A DNA stretch of 64,000 nt from Actinoallomurus sp963736325. GTDB lineage: Bacteria; Actinomycetota; Actinomycetes; Streptosporangiales; Streptosporangiaceae. Under the pieces are notes generated by a model. It made no database searches. It was not told where the DNA came from and saw nothing but the letters and a program-made list of their open reading frames with translations. The stretch spans positions 62,001 through 126,000 of the forward strand of contig CAVTOG010000008.1 in the NCBI GenBank assembly GCA_963736325.1, in the 5' to 3' direction. The position numbers were made by a program, and so were the translations under genes. Below, piece after piece: positions 1-8,140 of this stretch. Every line of letters begins with the position of its first letter. The stretch's first letter is position 1.

Positions 1-105
1 GCAGGCGGACAGCATCACTGCGATGGTGGCGATGGCCGCGCTCGCGGCCATGACTCTGCGGAACTCGCGCCGTACTGAGCGCGGCTCACGCCCGGAACAG
101 GTCAT
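1..105 (-). CDS. peptide ABC transporter substrate-binding lipoprotein, N-terminal fragment
   Basis: Only the first 35 codons are inside the window. The ATG at 105 has a GGAG ribosome site 7-8 bases upstream. The peptide is a typical lipoprotein signal: an arginine-rich n-region, a hydrophobic Ala/Ile/Val core, and a lipobox ending Leu-Ser-Ala-Cys exactly at the window edge. It starts 9 bases after the stop of the upstream ATPase gene. It is therefore most likely the solute-binding subunit of the same peptide/nickel-type ABC transporter. The mature domain is not visible, so the substrate class is inferred only from the neighbours. Confidence 0.7.
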   Translation of the reverse strand, partial: MTCSGREPRSVRREFRRVMAASAAIATIAVMLSAC

Positions 106-114
106 TGGGTCTCC

Positions 115-927
115 TCATGCGATGCGCTTGCGTTTGGTCGGATCGGGTACGGGTGTCGCCGCGATGAGCCGAACGGTGTAGGGATGCTCCGGCCGGTGGA
201 TGACCGCTTCGGTCGGTCCCTCTTCGACGACCTCGCCGCGGTACATCACGGCTATCCGGTCGCAGATCCCCTCCACGACGGCCAGGTTGTGGCCGATGAA
301 CAGGTAAGTGAGGCCGAATTGACTTTGCAGCCCCTGTAGGAGCGTGAGAATCTGCGCCTGAATCGATACGTCCAGCGCGGATACGGGCTCGTCCAATACG
401 AGTACCTTGGGCTCCACTGCCAGTGCTCTCGCAATGGAGATACGTTGTCGCTGCCCTCCGGAGAACTCATGGGGATGGCGGTCCATAACGTCCGCCGACA
501 GCCCGCAGCTCTCCAGCAGGAAGGCCACTCTGTCGCGTCGCTCCGCGCTCGGGTACAGATCGTGAACACGGATTCCCTCGGCGACGAGAGAGCCCACTCG
601 CCAGTACGGATTCAGCGAGGAGTGGGGGTCCTGGAAGACCATCTGCGTCATCCGCCGAAAGGCCTTGAGTTCCCGTCGCCGGAGCCGGCCGAGGTCGAAT
701 CGGGCGACCCGAACGGTTCCGGCATCGATGCGATCGAGGCCACAGACGATCTTGGCGACGGTCGTCTTGCCGGATCCCGACTCGCCCACGAGGCCGAAGG
801 TGCTACCGGCCTGGACCTGGAAGCCGACTCGGCTGACGGCGCGGACCTCGGGGCCGCGCGCGAACATGCCGCGACCGGTACGGAACGTGCGGGTGAGGTC
901 GTTGACCTCGATGATCGGCTCGCTCAC
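115..927 (-). CDS. peptide ABC transporter ATP-binding protein (OppF/DppF type)
   Basis: Second ATPase of an oligopeptide-type importer, acting at the inner face of the membrane. Walker A is GESGSGKTT, the signature is SGGQRQRISIARAL, and Walker B is VLVLDEPVSALD followed by the H-loop GHNL. The C-terminal tail with HPYT is the usual OppF/DppF extension. I place the start at the GTG at 927, which overlaps the stop of the preceding ATPase gene in a GTGA arrangement typical of translational coupling; the frame stays open further upstream. The length of 270 residues is normal for the family. It is followed by a lipoprotein gene, so permease genes would lie outside the window. Confidence 0.9.
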   Translation of the reverse strand: MSEPIIEVNDLTRTFRTGRGMFARGPEVRAVSRVGFQVQAGSTFGLVGESGSGKTTVAKIVCGLDRIDAGTVRVARFDLGRLRRRELKAFRRMTQMVFQDPHSSLNPYWRVGSLVAEGIRVHDLYPSAERRDRVAFLLESCGLSADVMDRHPHEFSGGQRQRISIARALAVEPKVLVLDEPVSALDVSIQAQILTLLQGLQSQFGLTYLFIGHNLAVVEGICDRIAVMYRGEVVEEGPTEAVIHRPEHPYTVRLIAATPVPDPTKRKRIA

Positions 928-1880
928 GAGTCCGCTCCCGTCGGCAGGTAGCACCGGAACCGGCGATCGTCCAGGTACGTCTCCGCGGGCAGGTTCCGCG
1001 TGCAATCGGCGGTCACCCGCTCGCATCGAGCCGAGAACGGGCAGAACGTCAACGTGCCGGTCACCTGGATCGGCGCGCCGGGGATGGCCCGGAACGTCTT
1101 CTGCCGGCCCAGCTTCGGCAGGGAGTCGAGCAGCGCCCGCGTGTACGGATGGCGCGGGCCGGCGAACAGGCCGGAGGTCGGAGCCTCTTCGACGATCACG
1201 CCTCCGTAGAAGACGGCCACGCGATCGCAGGTCTCGGCGACGACGCCCAGGTCGTGTGTGATCAGCATGACCGCGTTGTTCCGCTCCGCGGCGATCTGCT
1301 GGAGCAACTCCAGCACCTGACGCTGGATCGTCACGTCCAGCGCCGTCGTCGGTTCATCCGCGATGATCAGCTGCGGATCCGAGATCAACGCCATGGCGAT
1401 GACCGCCCGCTGACGCATACCGCCGGAGAGCTGGTGGGGATAGCTGTCGAGGCAGCGGGCCGGGTCGGCGATCCCCACCTCGCCCAGGAGGTCGAGGCTG
1501 CGACGTCGCGCGGCCGGCGCGCTGACCGAGCGGCGTGACCGCTGGACTTCGGCGAGCTGCTTGCCGATCGTGTACACCGGGTCCAGCGCGGCGAGCGCGT
1601 CCTGGAACACGAACCCGATCGAGCCGCCGCGCAGCTCGCGCAGACGCCGTCGCGTGGCCGCCACCAGGTTCTCGCCGTTGAGAAGGATCCGGCCCTGCGA
1701 CGTGGCGCCCGGGGGCAGCAACCCGATGATCGCCCGCGCCGTCATGCTCTTTCCGGAACCGGATTCGCCCACGACCCCGAAGAACTCGCCCTTCCTGATC
1801 GAGAAGCTTGCATCCGTGACGGCATGGACGCGACCGATCTGAACACTCAGGTCCTGTACCTCGAGCAATGCCGGCGCCAT
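924..1880 (-). CDS. peptide ABC transporter ATP-binding protein (OppD/DppD type)
   Basis: First ATPase of the pair, 318 residues. Walker A is GESGSGKSMT, the signature LSGGMRQRAVIAMAL, and Walker B LIIADEPTTALDVT. A C-terminal oligopeptide-transporter domain carries HPYTRALL and a cysteine-containing segment (CPFSARCERVTADC) of the sort that binds an iron-sulfur cluster in some family members. The frame is open to 2033, but the ATG at 1880 has an AGAGGAC ribosome site and fits the family N-terminus. It is the first gene after a clear promoter at 2058-2086 and is co-transcribed with the OppF-like gene. The substrate (peptide, opine or nickel) cannot be read from the sequence. Confidence 0.9.
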   Translation of the reverse strand: MAPALLEVQDLSVQIGRVHAVTDASFSIRKGEFFGVVGESGSGKSMTARAIIGLLPPGATSQGRILLNGENLVAATRRRLRELRGGSIGFVFQDALAALDPVYTIGKQLAEVQRSRRSVSAPAARRRSLDLLGEVGIADPARCLDSYPHQLSGGMRQRAVIAMALISDPQLIIADEPTTALDVTIQRQVLELLQQIAAERNNAVMLITHDLGVVAETCDRVAVFYGGVIVEEAPTSGLFAGPRHPYTRALLDSLPKLGRQKTFRAIPGAPIQVTGTLTFCPFSARCERVTADCTRNLPAETYLDDRRFRCYLPTGADS

Positions 1881-2036
1881 CGATCCGGTGTCCTCTCGCC
1901 GCAATTCGCCGCCGTGCGGGCCGGTGCGGGCCGTAGAAGCAGGCGAAGGGCCGAACCCCTCCGTTGTCGCCATCGCGGCCATCCTGACCCCGGTCAGTCC
2001 GCGGGTCGCGACGCTCGCGGTCCGGTCTGGCACGGT

Positions 2037-2045
2037 CTGGTCTAG
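2037..2045. promoter_or_regulatory. possible GntR/HutC-type operator half-site
   Basis: CTGGTCTAG matches one half of the operator known for HutC/DasR-type GntR regulators (ACTGGTCTAGACCACT in DasR). It lies just downstream of the -10 element of the transporter promoter, where a repressor would block transcription. The second half is degenerate (TAAG). A related CTAGGTGGTCTGG sequence stands before the gntR gene at about 2391. Binding by the adjacent regulator is inferred. Confidence 0.45.
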
Positions 2046-2057
2046 TAAGTGAGGTAG

Positions 2058-2086
2058 ACATTAAGGCGGGGCCACCACCCCGTCAA
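2058..2086 (-). promoter_or_regulatory. sigma-70-type promoter of the peptide transporter operon
   Basis: Read on the minus strand: TTGACG (2086-2081), a 17-base spacer, then TAATGT (2063-2058). Both hexamers are close to the consensus, and the placement is right for the operon that starts at 1880. Transcription would begin near 2051, giving a leader of about 170 bases. Confidence 0.7.
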
Positions 2087-2440
2087 GACCTCGCCGTACG
2101 CTCAGGTGCCGGGCCGTCAACAGAGACCTCGCTCGGCCGAACCGCCACAGGGGACCGGTCGACCTTGATCATCAACACCAGAAAAGCGCCTTTGAACTGG
2201 GATGATAGCGTTTTTGTCGGCTTTTGTCCGTATCCAGTTGTGGCGCGCGAGGGCGTTGGTCGTCCGGGTTCCCGCATCCCGGCCACGTAAGGCGTGAGGC
2301 GGCCGGCGGCTGGCTGACCCCAAGCCGGAGCCGCAAGATCACACGAGACCGGATCATCGGCCGCCACGCCCTGATAACCTCCCGAGACCGCTAGGTGGTC
2401 TGGCCTGGCTTGGCCACCCCGACCCCGGAGATCCGTAGTT

Positions 2441-3199
2441 GTGGCAGCAGACGTAGACGATTGGCTCAACTCACGGCACGAAGCCGTGTTCGCTCACATC
2501 AAGCGCGAGATCGCCGAGGGCCGCCTGACGCCCGGTACGAAGCTGCCCGGTGAACGCAAGATCGCCGAAGACCTGAGCGTGAGCCGCGAGACGGTTCGCA
2601 TGGGGCTGCGCATGGCCGAGCAGGCCGGACTGATCGTGCGGGTCCCGACGCGGGGAACGTTCGTCGCACCGCCGCGCGTGGACCAGGACCTGGGCCACAT
2701 GGACGCCTTCGACAGCACGGTCCGGCAGCTTCACCTCAGCCCCGCGTACCAGCTCATCAAGACGCAGACCGTAGCGGCGGACGATCAGCAGGCGACCCGG
2801 CTCGGAGTCGTCCCCGGGGCCGAGCTGCTGTCCGTCGAGGTCCTGGGCGTCGGCAGCGGCCTGCCACTCGCGTACTACACGTCGCTGCTCCCCCCGCACG
2901 TGGTCGAGCACCTGCCCGGTGAGCCGGAGTGGGGGGCGATGTCCACATACCAGATCGCGGGCCAGGCGCTCGGGGCCGCGGACCTCAGCGTGTCGCAGGA
3001 GTTCGAGGCCGTCGCATTGCCCCGGGAGATCGCCCAGATGCTGCGGGTGAGCACGAAGTCGGCGGGATTCCGTACCGTCAGCCTCTTCAAGCATGAGCAG
3101 ACCCCGCTCGAACTGCGCACCGGCTGGTACCCGGGAAGCCGCTACCGGTTCCGCATCACCCGCCAGGTGCGACTCGGGGACGGCCTCGCCGGAACCTGA
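2441..3199 (+). CDS. GntR family transcriptional regulator with UTRA ligand domain
   Basis: A 252-residue protein with an N-terminal winged helix-turn-helix (about residues 13-78; LPGERKIAEDLSVSRETVR is the classical GntR helix pair) and a C-terminal UTRA domain of the chorismate-lyase fold (about 100-245). It starts at GTG 2441 with a GGAG ribosome site 10 bases upstream. It is transcribed away from the peptide transporter operon. This arrangement and the GGTCTAG-type motif in the transporter promoter suggest it regulates that operon in response to a small ligand, perhaps the imported compound. The effector is unknown. Confidence 0.88.
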   Translation: MAADVDDWLNSRHEAVFAHIKREIAEGRLTPGTKLPGERKIAEDLSVSRETVRMGLRMAEQAGLIVRVPTRGTFVAPPRVDQDLGHMDAFDSTVRQLHLSPAYQLIKTQTVAADDQQATRLGVVPGAELLSVEVLGVGSGLPLAYYTSLLPPHVVEHLPGEPEWGAMSTYQIAGQALGAADLSVSQEFEAVALPREIAQMLRVSTKSAGFRTVSLFKHEQTPLELRTGWYPGSRYRFRITRQVRLGDGLAGT

Positions 3200-3292
3200 G
3201 CGTACGATCCGCGATCCCGCGCAACCGGCGACTCGGGGACGCCTGTGGGTGCCCAGAATCCGGCCACAGGTTCGATGACGGTCCGGGACTAC

Positions 3293-3761
3293 TCATCCCA
3301 CGAGCTCGAACGGCCCGTCTGACCAGACCGAGTGTGTGATGGGTATGGCGGCCCTCGTCGATGACCCGCTCAAAGAAGGCATGCACCTGATCTCCTCGGC
3401 GATCGACCGCGCAGGCAGGCATGCGGCCACCGTCGAGTACGCGGGTTCGGTCACCATCAGCGCCGCGGCTCGTCGCACGGCCTCCTCCCGGACACCCGGA
3501 CTCGGTACGGCATAGCGCTCGAACTCGAGTGCGGCGACTCCCGGGTACGACATCGGGTGCACGGCCACGATGGTCAGCACGTTCTCCGGTCGACGTCCGG
3601 CGACGAGCTGCCTTCAAGGCCCGGCCGACCCATATGACAATGGCGGTGGCCACGAGGATGAGCGCCGCGTCGTTCGCCACAACGATGGGATCGACGTTGG
3701 CGTACGAGACGACCGCAGCCGGATTCAAATGAGGGAAGGCGTACGTCATAGGCTCTGCCAT
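3293..3761 (-). pseudogene. small membrane protein, possibly frameshifted
   Basis: An ATG at 3761 follows an excellent GGAGG site (8-base gap) and opens a peptide with one clear membrane segment (about residues 33-52, AALILVATAIVIWVGRAL) followed by basic residues. After roughly 62 codons the frame loses natural composition. The next frame then continues from about 3580 to 3293 with a plausible sequence (VAVHPMSYPGVAALEFERY...). Either one gene is broken by a frameshift near 3580 or two small genes overlap. I recognise no family. Confidence 0.35.
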
Positions 3762-4585
3762 GGGTCGGACCTCCGGTATCCGATCAAGCCCTCCAGACAC
3801 GATGCCGGCCGCTGTCTGAGGGCGTTTTCGTTGCGGAGTAGCTCCTGATCGCCGTTCATCGCAGCTAGACGCTTGTGTCCTTTGTCGCAACGTGACCAGG
3901 CCCCATTGCGGTCGCCATTGCTCTAGGAGGCCTGGGACTCATCCACGATGCAGGGGGCGTGAGGACGGCCTGTTACGTCCTACGATCACGACTTGGCCGA
4001 ACATGCTCGCAAACCGCTCACCGGCAAGCACGGTACCGGTCCCGCATGGACGCCAACACGCTCCGGCTGGGCGTCGAATGGCGACGCCACCCTCCCGGAA
4101 GCGCGCCGAACGTCACTCAACCGCGCACGACGGGCCGCCCTGAAGTTGGTCTCGCTCGCTGTCGGTCAGCTGAGCGACGGACGACTCCCAGCGTGTGGGG
4201 GCCGAAAACTCTGTCATCCGGTGTGACCTCGGGGTCGGCCAGCCGCCTGGACAGAGCCCATTGCTCAAGCCCAAGGGCGCTTCCTGGGCATTCGATCGGC
4301 GCACCCTGCCGATCGAATGCCCACCTTGGCCGACACTGCGAGCCGGCCAAGTCACCGCACCCATTCGGCCGAGACGCCGACCGACAGATTCACGACCAGA
4401 TCCGCCAACGCCGCACAGACCCGGCCGCTTCCCCGGTTCGTGCTCCTCTGTTCCCGTCCGGAGCGGGGGAGCGCCGGGAGCACGCAGGGTTCCTGAACCG
4501 TCCCGAACGGGCGTGAACGAGCGTCATCGATCGCCACCGACCTGCGCCATATCGCAAACCTGCGGGTCAGCGATTGATCGGGGCA
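3762..4585. other. gene-poor stretch
   Basis: No convincing gene is seen. The open frames are long only because of GC content and have no ribosome sites or recognisable motifs. The only structure noted is the perfect inverted repeat at 4286-4322. The stretch ends at a partial tRNA gene and looks like decayed island DNA. Confidence 0.4.
4286..4322. repeat. perfect 15-bp inverted repeat
   Basis: GGGCATTCGATCGGC (4286-4300) is followed after seven bases by its exact complement (4308-4322). No U-tract follows, so an intrinsic terminator of the classical form is unlikely. An operator, a recombination site or a U-less actinobacterial terminator are all possible. Confidence 0.7.
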
Positions 4586-4633
4586 ACCTTGACACGGCAG
4601 GGGTCACTGGTTCGATCGCAGTATCGCCCACCC
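4586..4633 (+). pseudogene. 3' fragment of a tRNA-Val(GAC) gene
   Basis: From CCTTGACACGGCAG through TTCGATCGCAGTATCGCCCACC the sequence has the anticodon loop (GAC), variable region, T-arm and 3' acceptor strand expected of tRNA-Val(GAC). One T-arm base differs from the usual form. The 5' half (D-arm and 5' acceptor strand) is absent. Such 3' tRNA halves are left as attachment-site duplicates when integrative elements insert into tRNA genes. A strong terminator follows directly. Confidence 0.6.
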
Positions 4634-4639
4634 GCTTGT

Positions 4640-4683
4640 CCCCAGGTCAGACCATGTGTCTGGTCTGGGGATTTTTTGTTTTC
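4640..4683 (+). terminator. rho-independent terminator
   Basis: CCCCAGGTCAGAC (4640-4652) pairs with GTCTGGTCTGGGG (4658-4670), with two G-U pairs and a five-base loop, followed by ATTTTTTGTTTT. This is a textbook terminator, placed as the original terminator of the tRNA-Val remnant. Confidence 0.85.
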
Positions 4684-5069
4684 GCGCTGACTGACAGGGG
4701 CGATTCACGCCCGTCAGGACAGCGCTGCCGGATGTCGCCGGAAACGACGCTTCAGCGCAAATCCGCAGACCTGGCAGTGGTGACCGCCGCCCGCGACGAA
4801 CTCGTGCGCCGGCCGGCCTCGCCGCGCGGCGTAGTCCGCCCCTCAGGGGTGCTCCCATGGCACTTTCGGTACCGGGGACAACGAGAAGATCATTAAAAGG
4901 TCACAAGATCTTCGCAATACTTCCCCGCGATGGGCTGATTGATGGTGATCGCGATACCTTCGCAGGCGGTTGAGTCCTGACCCCGTGCTGGACGCTTGGG
5001 CATTTGGATGCTTTCGACCGGAATCGGCGGGTGACAGCCTTCGTCTGATCGGACGTGGAGGAGAGGTAC

Positions 5070-6035
5070 TTGATCGCTGAAGCGTTCGATAGGCAGTATC
5101 GATGGCATCCGGCCGCTGATGATCAGCAGTTGGCGCAGGCGTGCTCCGGTCTCCGGGCGGGACGGTACTTCGGCGCACACGAGGTACTGAAGGAAACACG
5201 ATCGGACTTCGAGCTGAGGGCCCACCGATCGCTGGTGCTGGCATCCGAAGCGGCCGACTCGGACCTGGTGGAACGCTGGGTGGCAGAGGAGCCGAGCGCC
5301 GAATCAACGCTGATGTGGGCGCGGGTCGCCGCGCTCCGCGCGACCAGGATGAGCGCGAAGGGCGACAAGCGGCTCCCCGCCCTGACGGGCATCGCGCGGA
5401 ACGCCTGCGAGCGTGCGGCGGAAGCGTTTCCGGGCGATCCGACGCCGCTGGTGGCGCACCTTTCCATCGCCCACCTGCTCGGCGTCAGTGATCCCGCTCC
5501 GAAGGAAGTGCCGGGAACCCCGCGCGGTCCATGGAAGATCTTCACGCGCATCCTCAAACTCGCCCCGTCCCATCGCGAGGCTCACCATCGGATGCTGGCC
5601 CATTTCTTCGCCCGCCACGGTGGACCGCAGACCGCGGCGTGGGACGTCGCGCTCTACCTGAGCCAGCGTGCGCCGCTTCCGTCCGCCCTCCGGCTCCTGC
5701 CGTTCGTGGCTCTCATCGCCGAGCACGATCCGGCGACCCTCGTGGAGGACCAGATCTGGGAACAGCCCGCGTGGCACGCCGCCGCCACGACGGTCTACCA
5801 GAACTGGTTCTCCGGCATTTCCACCTACCGCTACACCCCGGTGCTGGATCTCTCCTACCTGGCACACGCGCTGTACATGGCGCAGTGCCGATCCGAGGCT
5901 CAGCAGGTGCTCATAGCGATGGGCCCCTACGCGTCACGGATGCCCTGGGCGGCCTTCGGCGACCCCGTCGAGCAGCTCAGCATGGTCAGACGCTCATGCG
6001 GCCTCCCCGTACCAGCCGGCATCCACACCCGATAG
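5070..6035 (+). CDS. hypothetical protein, helical, no recognised domain
   Basis: About 320 residues, soluble, rich in Ala/Leu/Arg helices (QLAQACSGLRAGRYFGAHEVLKETR, RLPALTGIARNACERAAEAFPGDPTPLVAHL). The pattern resembles the tetratricopeptide-like solenoids of many actinobacterial hypothetical proteins. I choose TTG 5070 because GGAGGAGAGG lies immediately upstream (5057-5066); GTG 5055 is the alternative and would sit before that site. It stands alone between the tRNA remnant and the permease. The function is unknown. Confidence 0.7.
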   Translation: MIAEAFDRQYRWHPAADDQQLAQACSGLRAGRYFGAHEVLKETRSDFELRAHRSLVLASEAADSDLVERWVAEEPSAESTLMWARVAALRATRMSAKGDKRLPALTGIARNACERAAEAFPGDPTPLVAHLSIAHLLGVSDPAPKEVPGTPRGPWKIFTRILKLAPSHREAHHRMLAHFFARHGGPQTAAWDVALYLSQRAPLPSALRLLPFVALIAEHDPATLVEDQIWEQPAWHAAATTVYQNWFSGISTYRYTPVLDLSYLAHALYMAQCRSEAQQVLIAMGPYASRMPWAAFGDPVEQLSMVRRSCGLPVPAGIHTR

Positions 6036-6092
6036 AGACCTGACCGTTCTGATTCGAGCCCGCCATCGCTCCGGCACGACGAAAGGTTGACT

Positions 6093-7640
6093 GTGCGTTC
6101 CAGGCCCTCAGATTCCGCCGAACTCGAAAACGAGAGGCGTGATTCAAGATCGACCGAATTCAACGATGACGACGTCCTGCACCTGATGGGATACCCGCGG
6201 AAACTGACACGCCGTTTCCGCGCGTTCGACAACTTCGCGATCTCCTTCACGATCATCAACATCATCTCGGGCATCTTCTCCTCGTTCGGCCTGGGGATGA
6301 ACGCGGGCGGGCCGCGCGTGCTGGTGTTCGGCTGGGTCGGCGTCTCGATCATGGTGTTGTTCGTCGGTGCCTCCATGGGGGAGATCGCGTCCGCCTTTCC
6401 GACCAGCGGCGCGCTGTACTTCTCAGCCGGCAAACTCGCCAGAAACCGCAAGGGCGCCTGGTCCTGGTACACGGGCTGGCTGAACTTCGTCGGCCAGATC
6501 GGCGGCACCGCGGCCACCGACTACGCGGCCGCCACCTTCATCCAGGCGTTCATCGCCATGCAGTGGTCCGGCTACGAGGTGACGCCGCAGAAGACGGTGG
6601 CGATCACGGCCGTCATCCTGCTGATCCAGGCGCTGGCGAACACCTTCACCGTGCGGTTGATCGCCGTCTTCAACCGGATATCGGTGTGGTGGCTGCTGAT
6701 CGGCATGGTGACGATCGTCGTCGCGCTCACCCTGGTGCCCTCACAGCACCAGTCGGCCTCGTTCGTGACCCACTACGTCAACAACACCGGCTTCCACAAC
6801 AGCCTGTACGCCGGCATGCTCGGCCTGCTGGTCACCAGCTGGACCTTCACCGGTTTCGACGGCAGTTTCCACATGTCCGAGGAGACCATCCGGGCCACCG
6901 TCAACGCCCCCAGGGGCATCACGCGCGCCATCGCCTTCTCGTCGCTCACCGGCCTGCTCCTGATGCTCGCCCTGATCTTCGCGATCCGCGACTACGCCCG
7001 CGAGTCGAGCGCCTCGGCTCCGCCGGTGCAGATCCTCATCGACGCGCTCGGAAGCGGCGCCGCCAAGCTGATCCTGCTCATCGTGATCGGCTCGATGCTG
7101 TTCTGCGGTCTGGCCAACATGACGAGCAACACCCGGCAGATCTTCGCCTTCTCCCGAGACGGCGCCATGCCCGGCTCGAGCCTGTGGAACTCGGTCTCGC
7201 CGCGTACCCGTACGCCCGTCAAGGCCGTCTGGCTGGCCGCCGGCTGTTCGCTGGTGCTCGTGCTGCCCGGGCCTGTGGTCGAACACCGTCTTCAACGCCG
7301 TGGTGAGCGTCAACGTGGTCGGGCTCTTCCTCGCGTACGGCATGCCCGATCTTCCTGCGGCTGCGGCTGAACACCTTCGAACCCGGCCCGTGGAACCTCG
7401 GCCGGTACAGCAAGCCCGTCGGATGGATCGCGGTGACCTGGATCGTCATCAGCAGTGTGATGTTCATGCTTCCGCAGGTCTCCCCGATCACGTCGCACGT
7501 CGTTCAACTACGCGCCGATCGCGCTGGGCGTGGTGCTGGTCATCGCCACGGGATGGTGGTTCGCCACCGCGCGCCGGCGATTCCAGGGCCCGGTCAGCTA
7601 CGGCCGCCCCGACGAGGTCGCGGCGATGGACCTCATCTGA
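6093..7640 (+). pseudogene. amino acid permease (APC superfamily), broken by three frameshifts
   Basis: GTG 6093 follows a GAAAGG site. The first 390 or so codons read as an APC-family amino-acid/polyamine permease: many hydrophobic helices, the N-terminal FAISFTIINIISGIFSSFG motif, and TGFDGSFHMSEET. Three apparent one-base insertions follow: near 7270 (run CCCGGGCC), near 7349 (CATGCCCGATC) and near 7500. Between and after them the correct frames continue (VVSVNVVGLFLAYGMP, VTWIVISSVMFMLPQVSP, NYAPIALGVVLVIATGWW) to a natural stop at 7640 (DEVAAMDLI). Three insertions restore the original phase. The total of about 515 residues is normal. It is a recent pseudogene unless the base calls are wrong. 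Confidence 0.8.
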
Positions 7641-7678
7641 CGTACCTCCGGTAACCCGATCCAGGGTTCTCCTGGCCT

Positions 7679-7731
7679 CGGCCGCCGGTGTTCGGGTGGA
7701 TCGCACTGCTCCACCCGAACACCGGCGGCCG
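7679..7731. terminator. long perfect hairpin, probable terminator
   Basis: A 20-bp perfect stem (GCCGCCGGTGTTCGGGTGGA, 7681-7700, with 7710-7729), extended by two more G-C pairs, encloses a nine-base loop. It sits 40 bases after the permease stop. There is no T-tract; such tail-less hairpins are common after actinobacterial genes. Confidence 0.65.
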
Positions 7732-7732
7732 G

Positions 7733-8101
7733 CCGACGATGTCACTCAGAACGACCCCGAGCTCCTCGACCACCGCCTCGCCCTGTACGGCGAGGAGCAG
7801 CGGATGGTCTTCGGGGCCAACACGTATCGGGCGTTCGCACGGATGCCGGCCTCGAGCACCGCGGAGGACGAGGTGCGCGACCCGTGGGTCACCCGGATGA
7901 GGAGCCTGCCGGCGACCGTGGTGTCGACGACACTGGAAGGCCCCCTCGACTGGCCGGACGCGACCGTCCGTGATCACCGGACAGAACGGCCTGGAGCCGA
8001 TCTTCCAGGGCGCGGCCGACCTCGATCTCGACCTGATCGAGTGCCGGACACTCGACGGCCACACCCAGGAACTCATCTACCGCCCCACCCTGCACGCCTG
8101 A
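7733..8101 (+). pseudogene. dihydrofolate reductase/RibD C-terminal-like protein remnant
   Basis: The segment GEEQRMVFGANTYRAFARM and the following WVTRMRSLPATVVSTTLEGPLDW are typical of the reductase-like family (RibD C-terminal domain, DHFR fold). After about 7970 the frame changes and the family's C-terminus continues in another frame (GLEPIFQGAADLDLDLIECRTLDGHTQELIYRPT) to a stop at 8101. The N-terminus and the middle of the domain are missing. A degraded gene with an internal deletion is the best reading. Confidence 0.6.
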
Positions 8102-8140
8102 GCCCATGACCACGTCGACCCGTCAGGCGGGCCGCACCAC

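Noticed and set aside
4195..4896. Possible 233-codon gene
   Set aside because: It runs through the tRNA fragment and a strong terminator and has no ribosome site or motifs.
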